This document shows positions 22,859-33,656 of a stretch of 64,000 nt of DNA, in pieces. The notes beneath the pieces are model-generated. The model worked only from the letters and a program-made list of their open reading frames with translations. It had not been told where the DNA came from and made no database searches. Position 1 is the stretch's first letter. Each line of letters begins with the position of its first letter. The translations under genes and the position numbers were made by a program. This DNA comes from Strobilurus pachycystidiatus (lineage: Eukaryota > Basidiomycota > Agaricomycetes > Agaricales > Physalacriaceae). The DNA is taken from contig JAHLMK010000014.1 in assembly GCA_019915135.1 (NCBI GenBank), positions 1,240,001 to 1,304,000 on the forward strand, written 5' to 3'.

Positions 22859-24480
22859 CTAGGCAACTGACTCCTCGAGAGCTGCAAAGTCGAGATTGGC
22901 CATAGTATCTGAGACGGAAGTTTCGAGAAGGAAGGTCTTGTTTGTATGCACCCTATAATATAATTGAACACTAGGAGACGGTCATGGAACAACGAGACAT
23001 ACAGCATGGACTTGAAGAGATCAACCTGCAGCTTGAGAATGAATGCAGGGGCTTTCTTCTGGACGTGGTTCAAGCCAGCAAGGTGGTGGAAGTATCGAAC
23101 AGAGTTGTCTTCCTTGAAATCTAAACGACGAATGGTCCCGTCACGCCATTCAGTGAGAGCATGCTCCATCTGTTCGGTAGTCAGATTGGGACAGTGGGCA
23201 AACAGGCAGCAACTTACTGCAGTCATTGAAAGGGCCATGAAGACCGTGGGGAGCGTCTGAAGCTCAATGAGAAGGCGGAACATCTCACTGTTTGCCTTTC
23301 CACGTCCTTCCATGAAGAGGACACGGGGAACAGCTTCGAAAAAGGCTGCTCCAAAAGGCTTCTTCAAATCAAAGGTGCGGTTCTGAGGAACATGTCAGTG
23401 TTGGCAAGAGAGACAGGCGAGAGGACTGACCGCAATGTCCAGGCCGGCGAACTTCCATCCCTCGGATTTGAGGAGCCAGGTGATGACCTCGACAATCTCG
23501 GCTGGTTGCATAGAACCGGGAACTCCGAGAGTGGCGACAAGACGACGGGCCACGGTGATGAGCGCATTGAAAAACGAGAAGCGAGAGTAGAGGACCTGCA
23601 ACACAGGCGATTAGCAGACTCTCGGAGATGAACACACTCGACGTACATATTGGACAACCAGCTCCATCTTGTCCTTGTTCTGGACAAGACGCAACCACGT
23701 TGCCTTATCCTCGGGATCGGCGTCCTTGTGCGTCGCCATCTTCTCGAGGGTTTGGCTGACCTGGCCTGCACGCTCCAACACGCCTGGGTATGGGTTCTCA
23801 GTCGCGATCTCGACAATGAGGGCCTTCTTGCCCTTGGTGCTGAAACGCAACGAGGCGGGAGAAATCATGGTAGACTTGATCTTGCCTCTCTTGACTGGGC
23901 CGTGGCTGTCGTCGTCGGCGTGACGGACGCGCTTGCGTGGCCTCTGAGGCGTGGTGAAGAGGTCGTCCGACGAGCTGATGAGCTATACATAGAAGAGTGT
24001 CAGCAACGGTAGTAAGTATGAACTTGAGCGAACTTACGAGACTGTCCGAGGAGTCGTCGTAGTCGATAGGGTCGCTGGACGCGACCGGGATGTCATCGGC
24101 AACGTCGTGCTCGTCATCCGACGGAGGGAGGGGATCCTCGTCATTCCCGTTGTCGAGGTCGACGGGCTGGTGGTCCGAATGAACGGCCGGAGCAACGTAG
24201 CCAGCCTGGAAGACTGCCTCGTCTGCGTCGTCCTCTTGAAGGGCGGCGTTGCGCTGTCGAACAGCTGCACGGGTATTAGTGCACGTCTCACAGATATAGG
24301 GGAGTGCATACCTTCTTGGCGAGCCGCCTTCACTGCAGCCTGCTGCGTCGCAGAACGGCGGATAGCAGCAGCACTGGGGCCCTTGTCGGCGGCGGACGTA
24401 CGCTGGGTACCATCCTTAGCCGACAACACCTGACGCTGGGTCTCGGTGCTTTTCTTGCCCTGGCGCTTGACTTGGGACAT
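22859..24480 (-). CDS. transposon cargo: DUF6532-like protein
   Basis: A minus-strand gene from ATG 24480 to TAG 22859 in about seven exons. The N-terminal part (MSQVKRQGKKSTETQRQ) is basic. An acidic segment follows (DPLPPSDDEHDVADD), then a nuclear-signal-like stretch (PRKRVRH). The C-terminal 270 residues are a helical domain with YSRFSFFNALITVARRLV and FLKVxL-like repeats, resembling the DUF6532 family of mushroom proteins. The function is unknown. Its position inside the transposon, next to another large minus-strand gene, makes it cargo. The coding sequence looks intact, with consistent short introns. Confidence 0.6.
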
Positions 24481-24819
24481 GATGATAGTTGGGGCGGACG
24501 ACGACGCGGAGGGGCGGGGAGGAGAGAGGAAAGGAAAGGAGGGATGATGGGGAAAGAGGTGAAGACGGCAATCTGAAGACGACCCGGTCTTATATACAGG
24601 CTGGCAGGGTCCCGCCAACCCTGCTGGACTCTCTCACGCACAGACCAAGAAGGCCCGCCTGCCACAATGTTGCCACACCCATGCAACGTCTGTGCCAGTC
24701 CGAGACAGCAGGAGACAGTGATACGATAATTACATTTGAGAAAACATAGGATGAGTACAGGAATTGTATGTTATCAATTGGTAACACAAGATATGATCTT
24801 CGAACAAGAAATTTGTACT

Positions 24820-27187
24820 CTAATAACGGTAGTGTGGAAGAATTGGAGGTCGGTTGAAAACATCGGTGAAACAGTCCATGTACCAGTAAATGACATGGTA
24901 CTCGGAGCGCCCAAGGTCTATCTCATCGATCGTCTCGTGGTTCAACATCTGCGGCAACTTGAACGCCTCCGCCCAACCCTCCTTCGACATCTCCCGATGT
25001 GTTGTATTCCACCCGAGCATAACGCGAAAGAGAGCGTGCATGGTACGTGCCCGCTCGCGAAGGTCCCTGGACGCAAAACCAACATCGTATCCAAGAGTGT
25101 GATCTGGAATGATGCTGCCTCCAAAGTGCGGGATCACTGACAGAATCGCTGCCTCGCGGTCAGCCCGAGTGGAGGCGTCGAGATCATCCCAGTCATTGGC
25201 AGGTAGACTGCCCTCCTCATTGTCGGTGTCGTCTACAGGAGGAGGCTTCAATTTGTACATCCAGGCATCCAGTGTGAGTAGCTCCACGCGGAAAGTGATC
25301 TCGATGAGTTCCCACAGAATCGGGCGGACAACGGTGGGCTGAAGAGGGACGGAAAGGTTCACATTTTGCCCATGCCATTTCGTAGGGCCCGAGACAATGC
25401 TATTCCAGTTGAAGCGGCCCTAGAAAATGCAACAGATAAGTTAGATGGTGTTCAGAATGCTCAACGGGACGACTAACCTCCTTGCGTCCTTTTTCGAGAC
25501 ATTTGGTCAGATTCGCACGCATCTTTTCGCGTCTCTCGGCAGCCTTCGAGTCCGTTCTGGTAGATCCCGAGCCATGTGTATCCATGGTGAGAATTGAATG
25601 CCAGTCTTTCTGGGGGAAAACGTCGAGGTCTGAGCTTGTCAGCCGGTACAGTAGCAGGTCCCACATCTTGACGAGGGCACACAATTGAGCAGCCCGGACA
25701 TCTTCGCGGCCAGCGCTCACAATACCATTCGCCTCCGGAAGGACATAACCGGGGTGGGCGCCAGGACGCGGCTGGAAGGTTGAATGGACGAAGTTTGCTG
25801 CGTGCGCCGTTACAGATGCGGCGGTCCATGTAGAAATGGCGGTGGGCATGAGAGGAGTATCAACGTCGAAGAACTTATTGCGGGCTACCGGTGAAGAGGC
25901 GTGTGTGGACGCCGAGGAGATTGGATCTGAAAAAGGCCATTAGACATGAAAGAGAGCACATGCACATATCGATGGTACCACTTACATGGTTGATGCCGGC
26001 CGCGACTCCTTCTGGTGGTGTTCAACGAACCGCGACTTGAGTGACTAGGCGCAGGCAAAGGAACGAGCGCTGGTGCAGGAACGAGCGCGGGAGCAAGAGT
26101 CTGAGTGGGCTGGGGAGCTGACGAGGGAGGAGCCGGTGCGGGGCGACGTTTGACATATTCGGAGAGAGGAATTCTTCGCACAGATGCAGGTGGGGCGGAA
26201 GAAGGGTTGGTTGAAGTAGACGTCGACACAGAGGAGTATGCGCTGATGGAGGCGAGCATATGCTCGTACATGGCCATGTAGCGGGGAACGATATTGGTGG
26301 TCTGGCCAACCCAAACCTGAGGATGACGAGGATCTGCATCGTCCCACTCTCCTTCAAGTTGCCACTCGGGGTTTGGAGGTGGGTGGGCGGATGGAAGCCA
26401 CTGCGCGCACTTGACGTTGGGTTGACGCTCAACTTTGCGAACAAGCCAGACGGGAACACCGGTCTTGGAAAATTAATTAGTCGTGTACAAATAGTAGTCA
26501 ATAACAACAACGCACCCGAAACAGTTTCTCTGCTACTTCGAAATCCCAGGTAAGAGCACCGAGGCAGCGAATCAGTGTCGGCGGTGCATCCGAATTGAGT
26601 TTGCCCAAGTGCTCGGTGTAGCGCTTGCGCACAAGAGTCAGCCAGATGATTCGAGCGTGGATCTCGAGAGCGAGGCGACAAATGTGGCGGTACATGGAGA
26701 GGGCTTCGGTGAAGGTCGAGATGAGCTCTAAGCGAGGGAGGAAGTATTTGAGTTTATGTCGAAGGGTACACAGGACACGGTCTTTTCGCGAATCTGCATT
26801 GCCTGGTAATGCGAGACTTTGATCGGCGAGCTGCAAGACGGTCTGGACACTAGCGTGGAGTTCCAAGCGTGCACCGTCGCGGAAGCGTCCAATATTGCCA
26901 CCGCTCCCGGCCTCGAAATCAAGCGACTCGGTTGGCGTGGTCCAAAACGCAAGATTCCCGACCATGCGGACGTCCCTTCGGGCGATACAGCAGAGATGGG
27001 CGACGCGGGAATCGAAGTATTGCGGGTGTACAGCGGGATCGTCCTGCCCAAAGTACAGGTTCTTGCGATGGCGTATTTCGCGTGGGCCTAGCAGTATGTC
27101 GGCGGGGATGTAAGACGCATTGGGCGTGGTGACAAAGACGCCGGCGGCCTCGAAGACGCGTCCGAGCAGGCCATCGTAAGACTGCAT
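24820..27187 (-). CDS. transposon cargo: large uncharacterised protein
   Basis: A minus-strand gene of about 700 residues in at least four exons. The ATG at 27187 (MQSYDGLLGRVFEAAGVFV) is the first in the frame; the frame is open further upstream without a Met. Segments include a central YFGQDDPAVHPQYFDSRVAH and CIARRDVRMVGNLAFWTTP, a His/Trp-rich middle (WVGQTTNIVPRYMAMYEHML), and a Pro-rich linker near 25990-26230. The C-terminal half contains RPILWELIEITFRVELLTLD and FRVMLGWNTTHREMSKEGW. The composition suggests a globular protein. It is not recognised. It lies head-to-tail with the DUF6532-like gene and probably travels with the transposon. Confidence 0.55.
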
Positions 27188-27240
27188 GTTGTGCGGGTGT
27201 GTTGGGATATCCGCAATGTATCCGGGGGGAAGTACGCGGG

Positions 27241-27542
27241 CGGTCAAGCACTAGGCTGAGACCAAAAGCAACTGACGCTAGGTCTCGTTGCAGGCACAGG
27301 ACGCTGAGTCTTTGTGCTGAGATGAACGGCGGCGGTGCAAGTCGAGGTAGGTGGGAGGACAAGAGCGCCGGAGTTTGAAATCGCGCAAGGACTTCTCACG
27401 AGATCTAATTTAGATCTCATCGCTCTTGCCCTTGCACCGTCATCGACTCTTCACAAAGACCCAGCGTCCTGTGCCGCGTCCTGTGCCTGCAACGAGACCT
27501 AGCGTCAGTTGCTCCACTCGGTCTCAGCCTAGTGCTTGACCG
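27241..27542. repeat. imperfect inverted repeat upstream of the cargo genes
   Basis: The arms 27241-27330 and 27430-27542 are near reverse complements (GGTCAAGCACTAGGCTGAGA on the left). The right arm has an extra GTCCTGTGC copy. The loop holds a perfect 9+1+9 palindrome, GAGATCTAATTTAGATCTC, at 27400-27418. It may be a duplicated and inverted promoter segment. Confidence 0.7.
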
Positions 27543-29250
27543 TACGCGTTCCGTTGGAGTGGACCGCGATCTTGGTAGGGGCGGGTCTTGGTAGGGGCGG
27601 GGGTATGGGCGGGGCGGCGGAATCTTAGGCGTTCAGAACCAAATGGCTGATGATATCGATTTGCTTATATACTGAGATGACATCCCCCAAGTTCTGGGAT
27701 GGCTGGTCCAGCCTAGCGCTCTCGGTGAGTTGGACTCTTTGCTTCATTCTGTTATCAGGACTCATGCCTCCCAGGATCCGACTGAGATGGTTATAACGCC
27801 AACGCTTGTGCTCTTGGATACGCCTCGACTCACTGGAAACTCCGTGCGCATACCTTGGCGACCGACATTGCGACCGCCGCCGCTGTCGAGATCAAGCAGA
27901 CTTTGCATCCCACTTTGAATCACCCCGGACACCTTGATATCTAATTTGCAGCATCTACTTATCCGTTTACTTTGCCGCGGTGCACAGCAGTGCCTATCAT
28001 GCTCTATCAAACTTTGATGACGACTCTCGTGCTACCGTCGCCCCTCGCGCCCCCCTGCAGCCCACCGACGTCGGGATTGTATCTGGGTCGGGACGGCGGC
28101 ACTTGGCATGTGTAAGCTGGAAACCGGTGGGTGCTACGGGGAGCGTATGTATTCAAGACGGTATCGTCCACGTTCTACGCAAAACGGGGTAGGAAGAACG
28201 CACTTGGTACGCTGTCCGCATTTTAGTCATATTTTGGTATCCTAAAACTCTCTATCCAGACGTCGCCAGCGCCTCAACCACAGTGGCAGCACCTTGATGG
28301 ACACCAATCAGGCAGATTCCCACAGCGCGCGCAAATCGTTCCCACATTGGGCGACCTCTGGTGGTCGATCTCGGTCGGGGCGGGGATATGGGCGGGGCGG
28401 CGGAATGAACTATTCGCACTCGCTTCATTACACACCTTGACTATCCCTTCCAATTACTCTCTATCACCACAATGTTCCTTTGGACTTGACATTCGGCACA
28501 TTGGGTACTGCAGGCTAAACCAACTTGCTCTCTTAACTTACTCGTACAATCACAGTCGAGGTGTCCGCCGTTTGACAACGGCTCTGGTGGCCCCAGTGGT
28601 CACACCTTTCAATGCGCAATCATCTTCTCATCGATAGCTACACGTCTCCTCGGGCGGACTCAGTGACCGCTGCCGTCGTTGAGACCAACACCAGTGACTT
28701 TGGACTCCATCTGGAGGGTCCAAAGGACTCAATATGACAATGACAATATTTCCTGTGCCGTCTGCCTTCCAGACCTCATATATGATGCACTTGTTAGTTC
28801 TATCTACGACTCGCTTGGCGCGGCCTCAATCTTCCACGCATCGCGCCCGCTGGAGGCCGCCAACATCGGGATCAGTGATGGGTCGGGGGGGCGGGATTTC
28901 GGGCGGGGGTTACAAGATGGCGGTAAATATGGGATGCCCAATGGTATAGTAATATACGCTCAAGGTCCTGCGCGAAGCGACGCTGTACATCGGTCTCGGT
29001 ACGTTGTCCAGATTTCGATCTAATTCTGCTGTTCTAAATCCACATACCCAGACGTCGCCAGCACCCAACCGCCAATGGAAATACCTTCGTTGATATCCAC
29101 TACACCCACTGTCATAGCGCGCGCATCCCTTTTTGACGTCGGGCGATGTCTGGAAATCCATCTTGGTCCCGGTATCATAAAAGTTTGTACCTAGACGTCG
29201 CTAGCACCCAACCGACGTAGACACCACCTCAAGGCGTTTACTTAGGCGTA
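27543..29250 (+). repeat. degenerate tandem repeat units
   Basis: Related blocks recur: GGGGCGGGGATATGGGCGGG-like G-rich boxes near 27590, 28370 and 28880, and CAGACGTCGCCAGC-like segments near 28257, 29051 and 29192. There are at least two degenerate units of several hundred bp and a partial third. No intact gene is seen from 27188 to 29907. This may be decayed cargo or structural transposon DNA. Confidence 0.5.
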
Positions 29251-29907
29251 TATACTGGCATACTCATCATTGTAGACCACGTACATGTAATTCTAAGACC
29301 TGTATGACTTAGAAATGTAGCCAAATGTATATGTTCGTGGGCTTGCAGTGCGGAGTTCTAAAAATATGTGTGCACGGACCGGGCTTGATTTGGACAATTC
29401 ACTCTCTCTACCTGCCCGCCCACAGCCCAGCCTGACTCCGTCTTGCGTAGCGTACATGCCCGCCACCCAGCAACACACCCGTCACCGCCAACGCCTCGTT
29501 CAGACCAGTTCTTGCGAGCGCGCCGCCCCATTCAGACTAGTTCTTGTGGTGGCATCTTTTTTGCTCGCATTTTCGGTACTCTGCCTAGTGCCGGTACCTC
29601 TTCCACGTCTTCTTACCCGCGCCTTGAGCGTATACGATCCCCACGACTTCCCTGTGGAGTGAGTGATTTTTACTTGCGATAAAAAAGACAGCGCCGCGCC
29701 GTCTTTTTTCGCTCCTTCCGTGTTTTACTCCTGTGCTGACGTCGTACTCACAGCGTCCCCTCCGTTCCTCTCAACGTTCGCTTGCCTTTCATCGCAGTCT
29801 GGTCCCCAACCGACGTCTCCAGCAATAGGTTAGCCTTTTTTTTTCTTCCCAATAATGTATACTAATCGATGAAACACAGCACTCCGCGCCCGCCTCTTGT
29901 CTCTGTA

Positions 29908-32900
29908 ATGCCGCTTGTCAAATGCGAGCAACCGACCTGCCTGCGCGAGTTTGGCACTTTGCAGGCCATGCGCAGCCATCTCCGCCAGGCCAAGTCGTGC
30001 AAATGGTGGATTTCTTACAGCAAACGACCCGCTAGTACTCTTGCGGCGCAGACGCTGCAGCCAACACTCGCACACGAGGCAAGCTCTTCTCACCTAGATT
30101 CAGCAGATGCCGATGCACCAGGACCATCTCTTTGGGTGGGCGACGATGACATCGATTCTCTCGACGACCCCGCAGATGACGAGCCAACGGAAGAGCGCGA
30201 GCAAGGCGACGGAGACGGAGACGGAGACGGGGATGGAGATGGAGATGACGATGGAGACGTTGACAAGGATGTGGATGTTGGGGAAGATGCCGACGCTGGC
30301 GACGTTGACGAGGATGCCGATGTTGAGGAGGATGATGACGCTGGCGACGTCTTTCGCGAATGGCTCGACAACGCTCAAGCGAACGAGGTCTTCGAAGTCC
30401 TCGACGACTCTTCCCTGGGACAAGCTGGTCCTGGTCCTTCTACTCAGCGCATTCGTCTGAATACTATGCTTGGCGGGCGCGCGCGATATCTGGACGACGA
30501 CGATTCCATTGCAGAGCGAGTATCCGTCCCGGACGCAACAGCTGGAGCTGTCATTCGCATTTCCCAGACTGTCCACCAGCAGTGGGCAGCTCTTTTTGGC
30601 ACGCGCGTCAGTGGCGATGTTCTCATGGATGGCAGCAACACTCCAGATCTAACGGACGGCCAGTGGTACAAGCCCTTCGCTTCCCAATTGGACTGGCAGG
30701 TGGCGCAGTGGATGGTGGAAGAGGGAATTGGGCATAACGCCTTCAATGCACTCTTGAACATTCCAGGGGTATGTATTCTTTTTACCTTGACTATGCCACT
30801 AAGATACTAATGTTATCTACCTCCAGGTCAAGGAAAAGCTCGGACTCTCCTACAAGAACACGCGCGGCCTCCACAAGATTGTTGATTCCATCCCACGTCG
30901 TGCGGGGGACTGGAAAGTGAAGACTCTCACCTTCCCCGACCGCCCCGACGAGAAATTCACCCTGCGTCACCGCGACATCCTGGAGTCCATTCGTTCTCTC
31001 TGGGGCGATCCTGACTTAGCTGAGCACCTCGTATACAAGCCCACCACGCTCTTCAGCGACGACAACCTTGATCGCCGGCTCTTCAATGAAATGTGGACCG
31101 CGAAATGGTGGAAATTCATCCAAGTAACTCCCATTTCTTCATTTCAAGTCCGTTCACTAATGCAGTGTCTAGAAAGAACTCCCCGTTGGCCACACTCTCG
31201 CTCCACTCATCATCTCCACCGACAAAACACAACTCACTCAGTTCTCGGGCTCTCGCCAGGCCTATCCCGTCTATCTCACCTTGGGGAATATACCCAGTCA
31301 CCTTCGTCGCAAACCCTCCCAGCTAGCGTGTATTCTTGTGGCCTATCTCCCCGTCGATAAGATGAGCAGAGGAAGGCTGTCGAAAGCTGCCATGGGATCC
31401 CGGTACCAGCGCCTCTTCCACGCCGCGATGTCGGAGATTTTTGCTCCCCTGAAGGAGGCCGGAGAGAAGGGAGTCGAAATGACCAGCGGTGATGGAGCTG
31501 TTCGTTGCGTTCATCCCGTTCTTGCCAGCTATGTGGCGGATTATCCCGAGCAATGTCTCGTTACCTGTGCAAAGAATGGGACGTGTCCGAAATGCAGGTG
31601 TCGGCAGGAAGCAATGGGCGACAAAGGTCCTGATGCGATGCGAACACCTGGTTGGACTCTTGGTGTCATGTCCGACGCAAAGGCTACCACGGATAGTCCC
31701 ACCGCCTACTTCGAGAAATGCATGGCCGAGAATGTCTCTGGTCACGCCCCAAAGCCGTTCTGGGCTGATCTTCCCCACACAAACATCCATCTTAGCACGA
31801 CTCCAGACGTCCTACATCAGCTGTACCAGGGCGTTCTCCGTCATCTGATTGATTGGTGTCAGACTCTCATGACCGAAGAAGAGTTTGATCGTCGCCTTCG
31901 TTGTCTCCCTCCCGGTCTTGGCCTGCGCCACTTCAAAAATGGTATCAGTGCACTCTCCCAAATCAGCGGCACGGAACGAAAGAATATGGGGAAAATTCTG
32001 CTTGCCTGCTTAGTAGGCTCGAGCATTCCTGAACGTGGTGTCACAGCATGTCGCGCCATCTTGGATTTCATTTACCTGGCCCAATACTCTACCCACGATG
32101 AAGATACGCTCGGCTATATGGAAACTGCTCTTCAGACGTGGCACACAAACAAATCCTACTTCATCATCGTTGGTCTTCGCGAACATTTTAACTTTCCCAA
32201 AATGCACTCCCTTCGACATTACGTCGAGTCCATACGGTTCTTTGGTGCCACCAACAACTTCAACACGGAGATGTTCGAACGCCTTCATATCGACTTTGCC
32301 AAACATGGGTGGCGCGCATCCAACAAGCGCGACGAGTATCCACAGATGACAACATGGGTGATCCGCAAGGAAAATGTTCATGCGTTCAATAAATATACAA
32401 AATGGGTTCAACAGCAGCTCGGTACGTTTGTCCCTCCTAATTGGTTTTGATCATGCACTAATGGGCCGATTTATTGCAGTATCAAACACTTTGGCTGTTC
32501 CCGCTCCGACTACTACGCCCTCAGTGTCCCCTTCAGGACCAACTCCTACATCGTCAACAACATCCTCATTACCCAAAAATTGTGTCCAATTACCATTGCA
32601 TCCAACAATTTCAAACAAGCCTATTGCACGCATTGCGAAGCAGCACAATGTCCACATGTTCCCTTCTCATCTTCTCCTCTACCTCAACACCGTGGGCAAA
32701 GATAAACTTGGGCAACAGGCTCAAGTGTATCCTGCACTTCCATTCCTGGGATTGGATGTCTATTATTCTTTCAAGTTTTCGCGAGAAGGCTTAACAGATG
32801 ATTTCGAGATACGCGATGTTGTGAAGGCATCACCTCTTGATGGCGGACGCTTCGATACAGTCGTCGTTCTTACTGGAGATGAAGCTGAAAGTACTGGACT

Positions 32901-33345
32901 GCCAGGTATGTTCTATCAGTTGTTCTAGGTTCTTTTGCTGATTATCTTGTCAGGAACTCGCATTGGCCGCATTCGAGTAATCTTCAAATTTCCAGCCGAG
33001 CTCGAAATGCATGGTGTGAAAGTTCGGACGCCTGCACATTGGCCACGTCAACCTTTGGCATATGTACAGTGGTATACGAAGCCGCTTCTTACTCCCAAGG
33101 CGTACCGTTCTCACAAAATTCCTTCGTTGTCTAAAGCATATCTACCCGATGGAAAATCCCCAGCATGGTCAATTATATCTCTTAGTAATATTCGTCAGAG
33201 CGCCCACTTAACCCCAGACTTTTCACGGTGTACACCAGATGAGTGGGACATTCCTATCAGTAAATCATCCGTTCTAGATACTTGTTCTCATTTTCTACTT
33301 AATAATTGGCTTAGTGTTTATACTTATCAAAGTATTTATCTCTAG
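29908..33345 (+). CDS. Plavaka transposase
   Basis: Five exons (29908-30768, 30827-31123, 31173-32421, 32480-32905, 32954-33345) sum to 1074 residues with consistent phases. The N-terminus has a C2H2-like finger (MPLVKCEQPTCLREFGTLQ with following His and Cys). A long Asp/Gly/Glu acidic tract follows, then the hallmark WYKPFASQLDWQVAQWMV and SLWGDPDLAEHLVYKP. Catalytic candidates are the Asp in STDKTQLTQFSG, the Asp in TPDVLHQLYQGVL and the Glu in TEMFERLHIDFAKHG. VADYPEQCLVTCAKNGTCPK carries the conserved Cys cluster. This is the CMC/Plavaka family of basidiomycete cut-and-paste transposases. No frameshift or premature stop was found, so the element could be autonomous. Confidence 0.92.
30205..30350 (+). 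repeat. GAYGGA-type minisatellite in transposase exon 1
   Basis: Short G-A-rich repeats (GGAGAC and GATGGA variants) encode the acidic Asp/Gly tract of the transposase. This is in-frame length-variable DNA. Confidence 0.8.
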
Positions 33346-33656
33346 ATTATGAATTGAATTAAAGCTTTTGTCCTAAGTATTGTTGTTCATATGTGCACTT
33401 AAGTAATTCAAAGGTATTCTAAGTAATTACCGCTGGACGAGTACTTTGATACATTTTATAATATGTGACGAACAAACATGAGTTTGAGAGTATTTCATAA
33501 TGTTTTTAAGTTCTTGTTGTTCATTGTACAGGTGTTTGCTCCTATAACACACTTTATAGTGCTTTGACAGATTATAAGTACTTTGACAGCTTTATAACTA
33601 CTGCTTTTAAGTGATGCGCTTATAAATCCTTTGATGCCATAGGGTGTTTCCTGATG
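33346..33656 (+). repeat. right subterminal region and terminal inverted repeat
   Basis: About 310 bp of AT-rich DNA with repeated AAGTAATTC, AGTACTTTGA and CTTTGACAG motifs, ending in the terminal repeat 33624-33656 (…TAGGGTGTTTCCTGATG). It matches the style of the left end. Confidence 0.7.

Larger units (their letters stand above)
21902..33656 (+). mobile_element. 11.75-kb Plavaka-family DNA transposon with cargo genes
   Basis: The ends are inverted repeats: left CATCTGGAAACACCCTATAG, right (reversed) CATCAGGAAACACCCTATGG. They match at 25 of the first 28 positions. TG flanks both ends (21900-21901 and 33657-33658), a 2-bp target duplication. Both ends have AT-rich subterminal DNA full of short repeats (AAAGTACTT, TAGCACTTC). 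Inside are a complete Plavaka transposase at the right and two large minus-strand genes at the left that are not transposition genes in known Plavaka elements. CMC/Plavaka is the basidiomycete branch of the CACTA-like superfamily. An alternative is two unrelated, accidentally similar ends, but the reconstructed insertion site in a split gene argues strongly for one element. Confidence 0.75.

Noticed and set aside
30090..30576. Ser/Pro or Val/Ile repetitive minus-strand frames at the transposase exon 1
   Set aside because: These are antisense shadows of the GAYGGA minisatellite encoding the acidic tract of the transposase.
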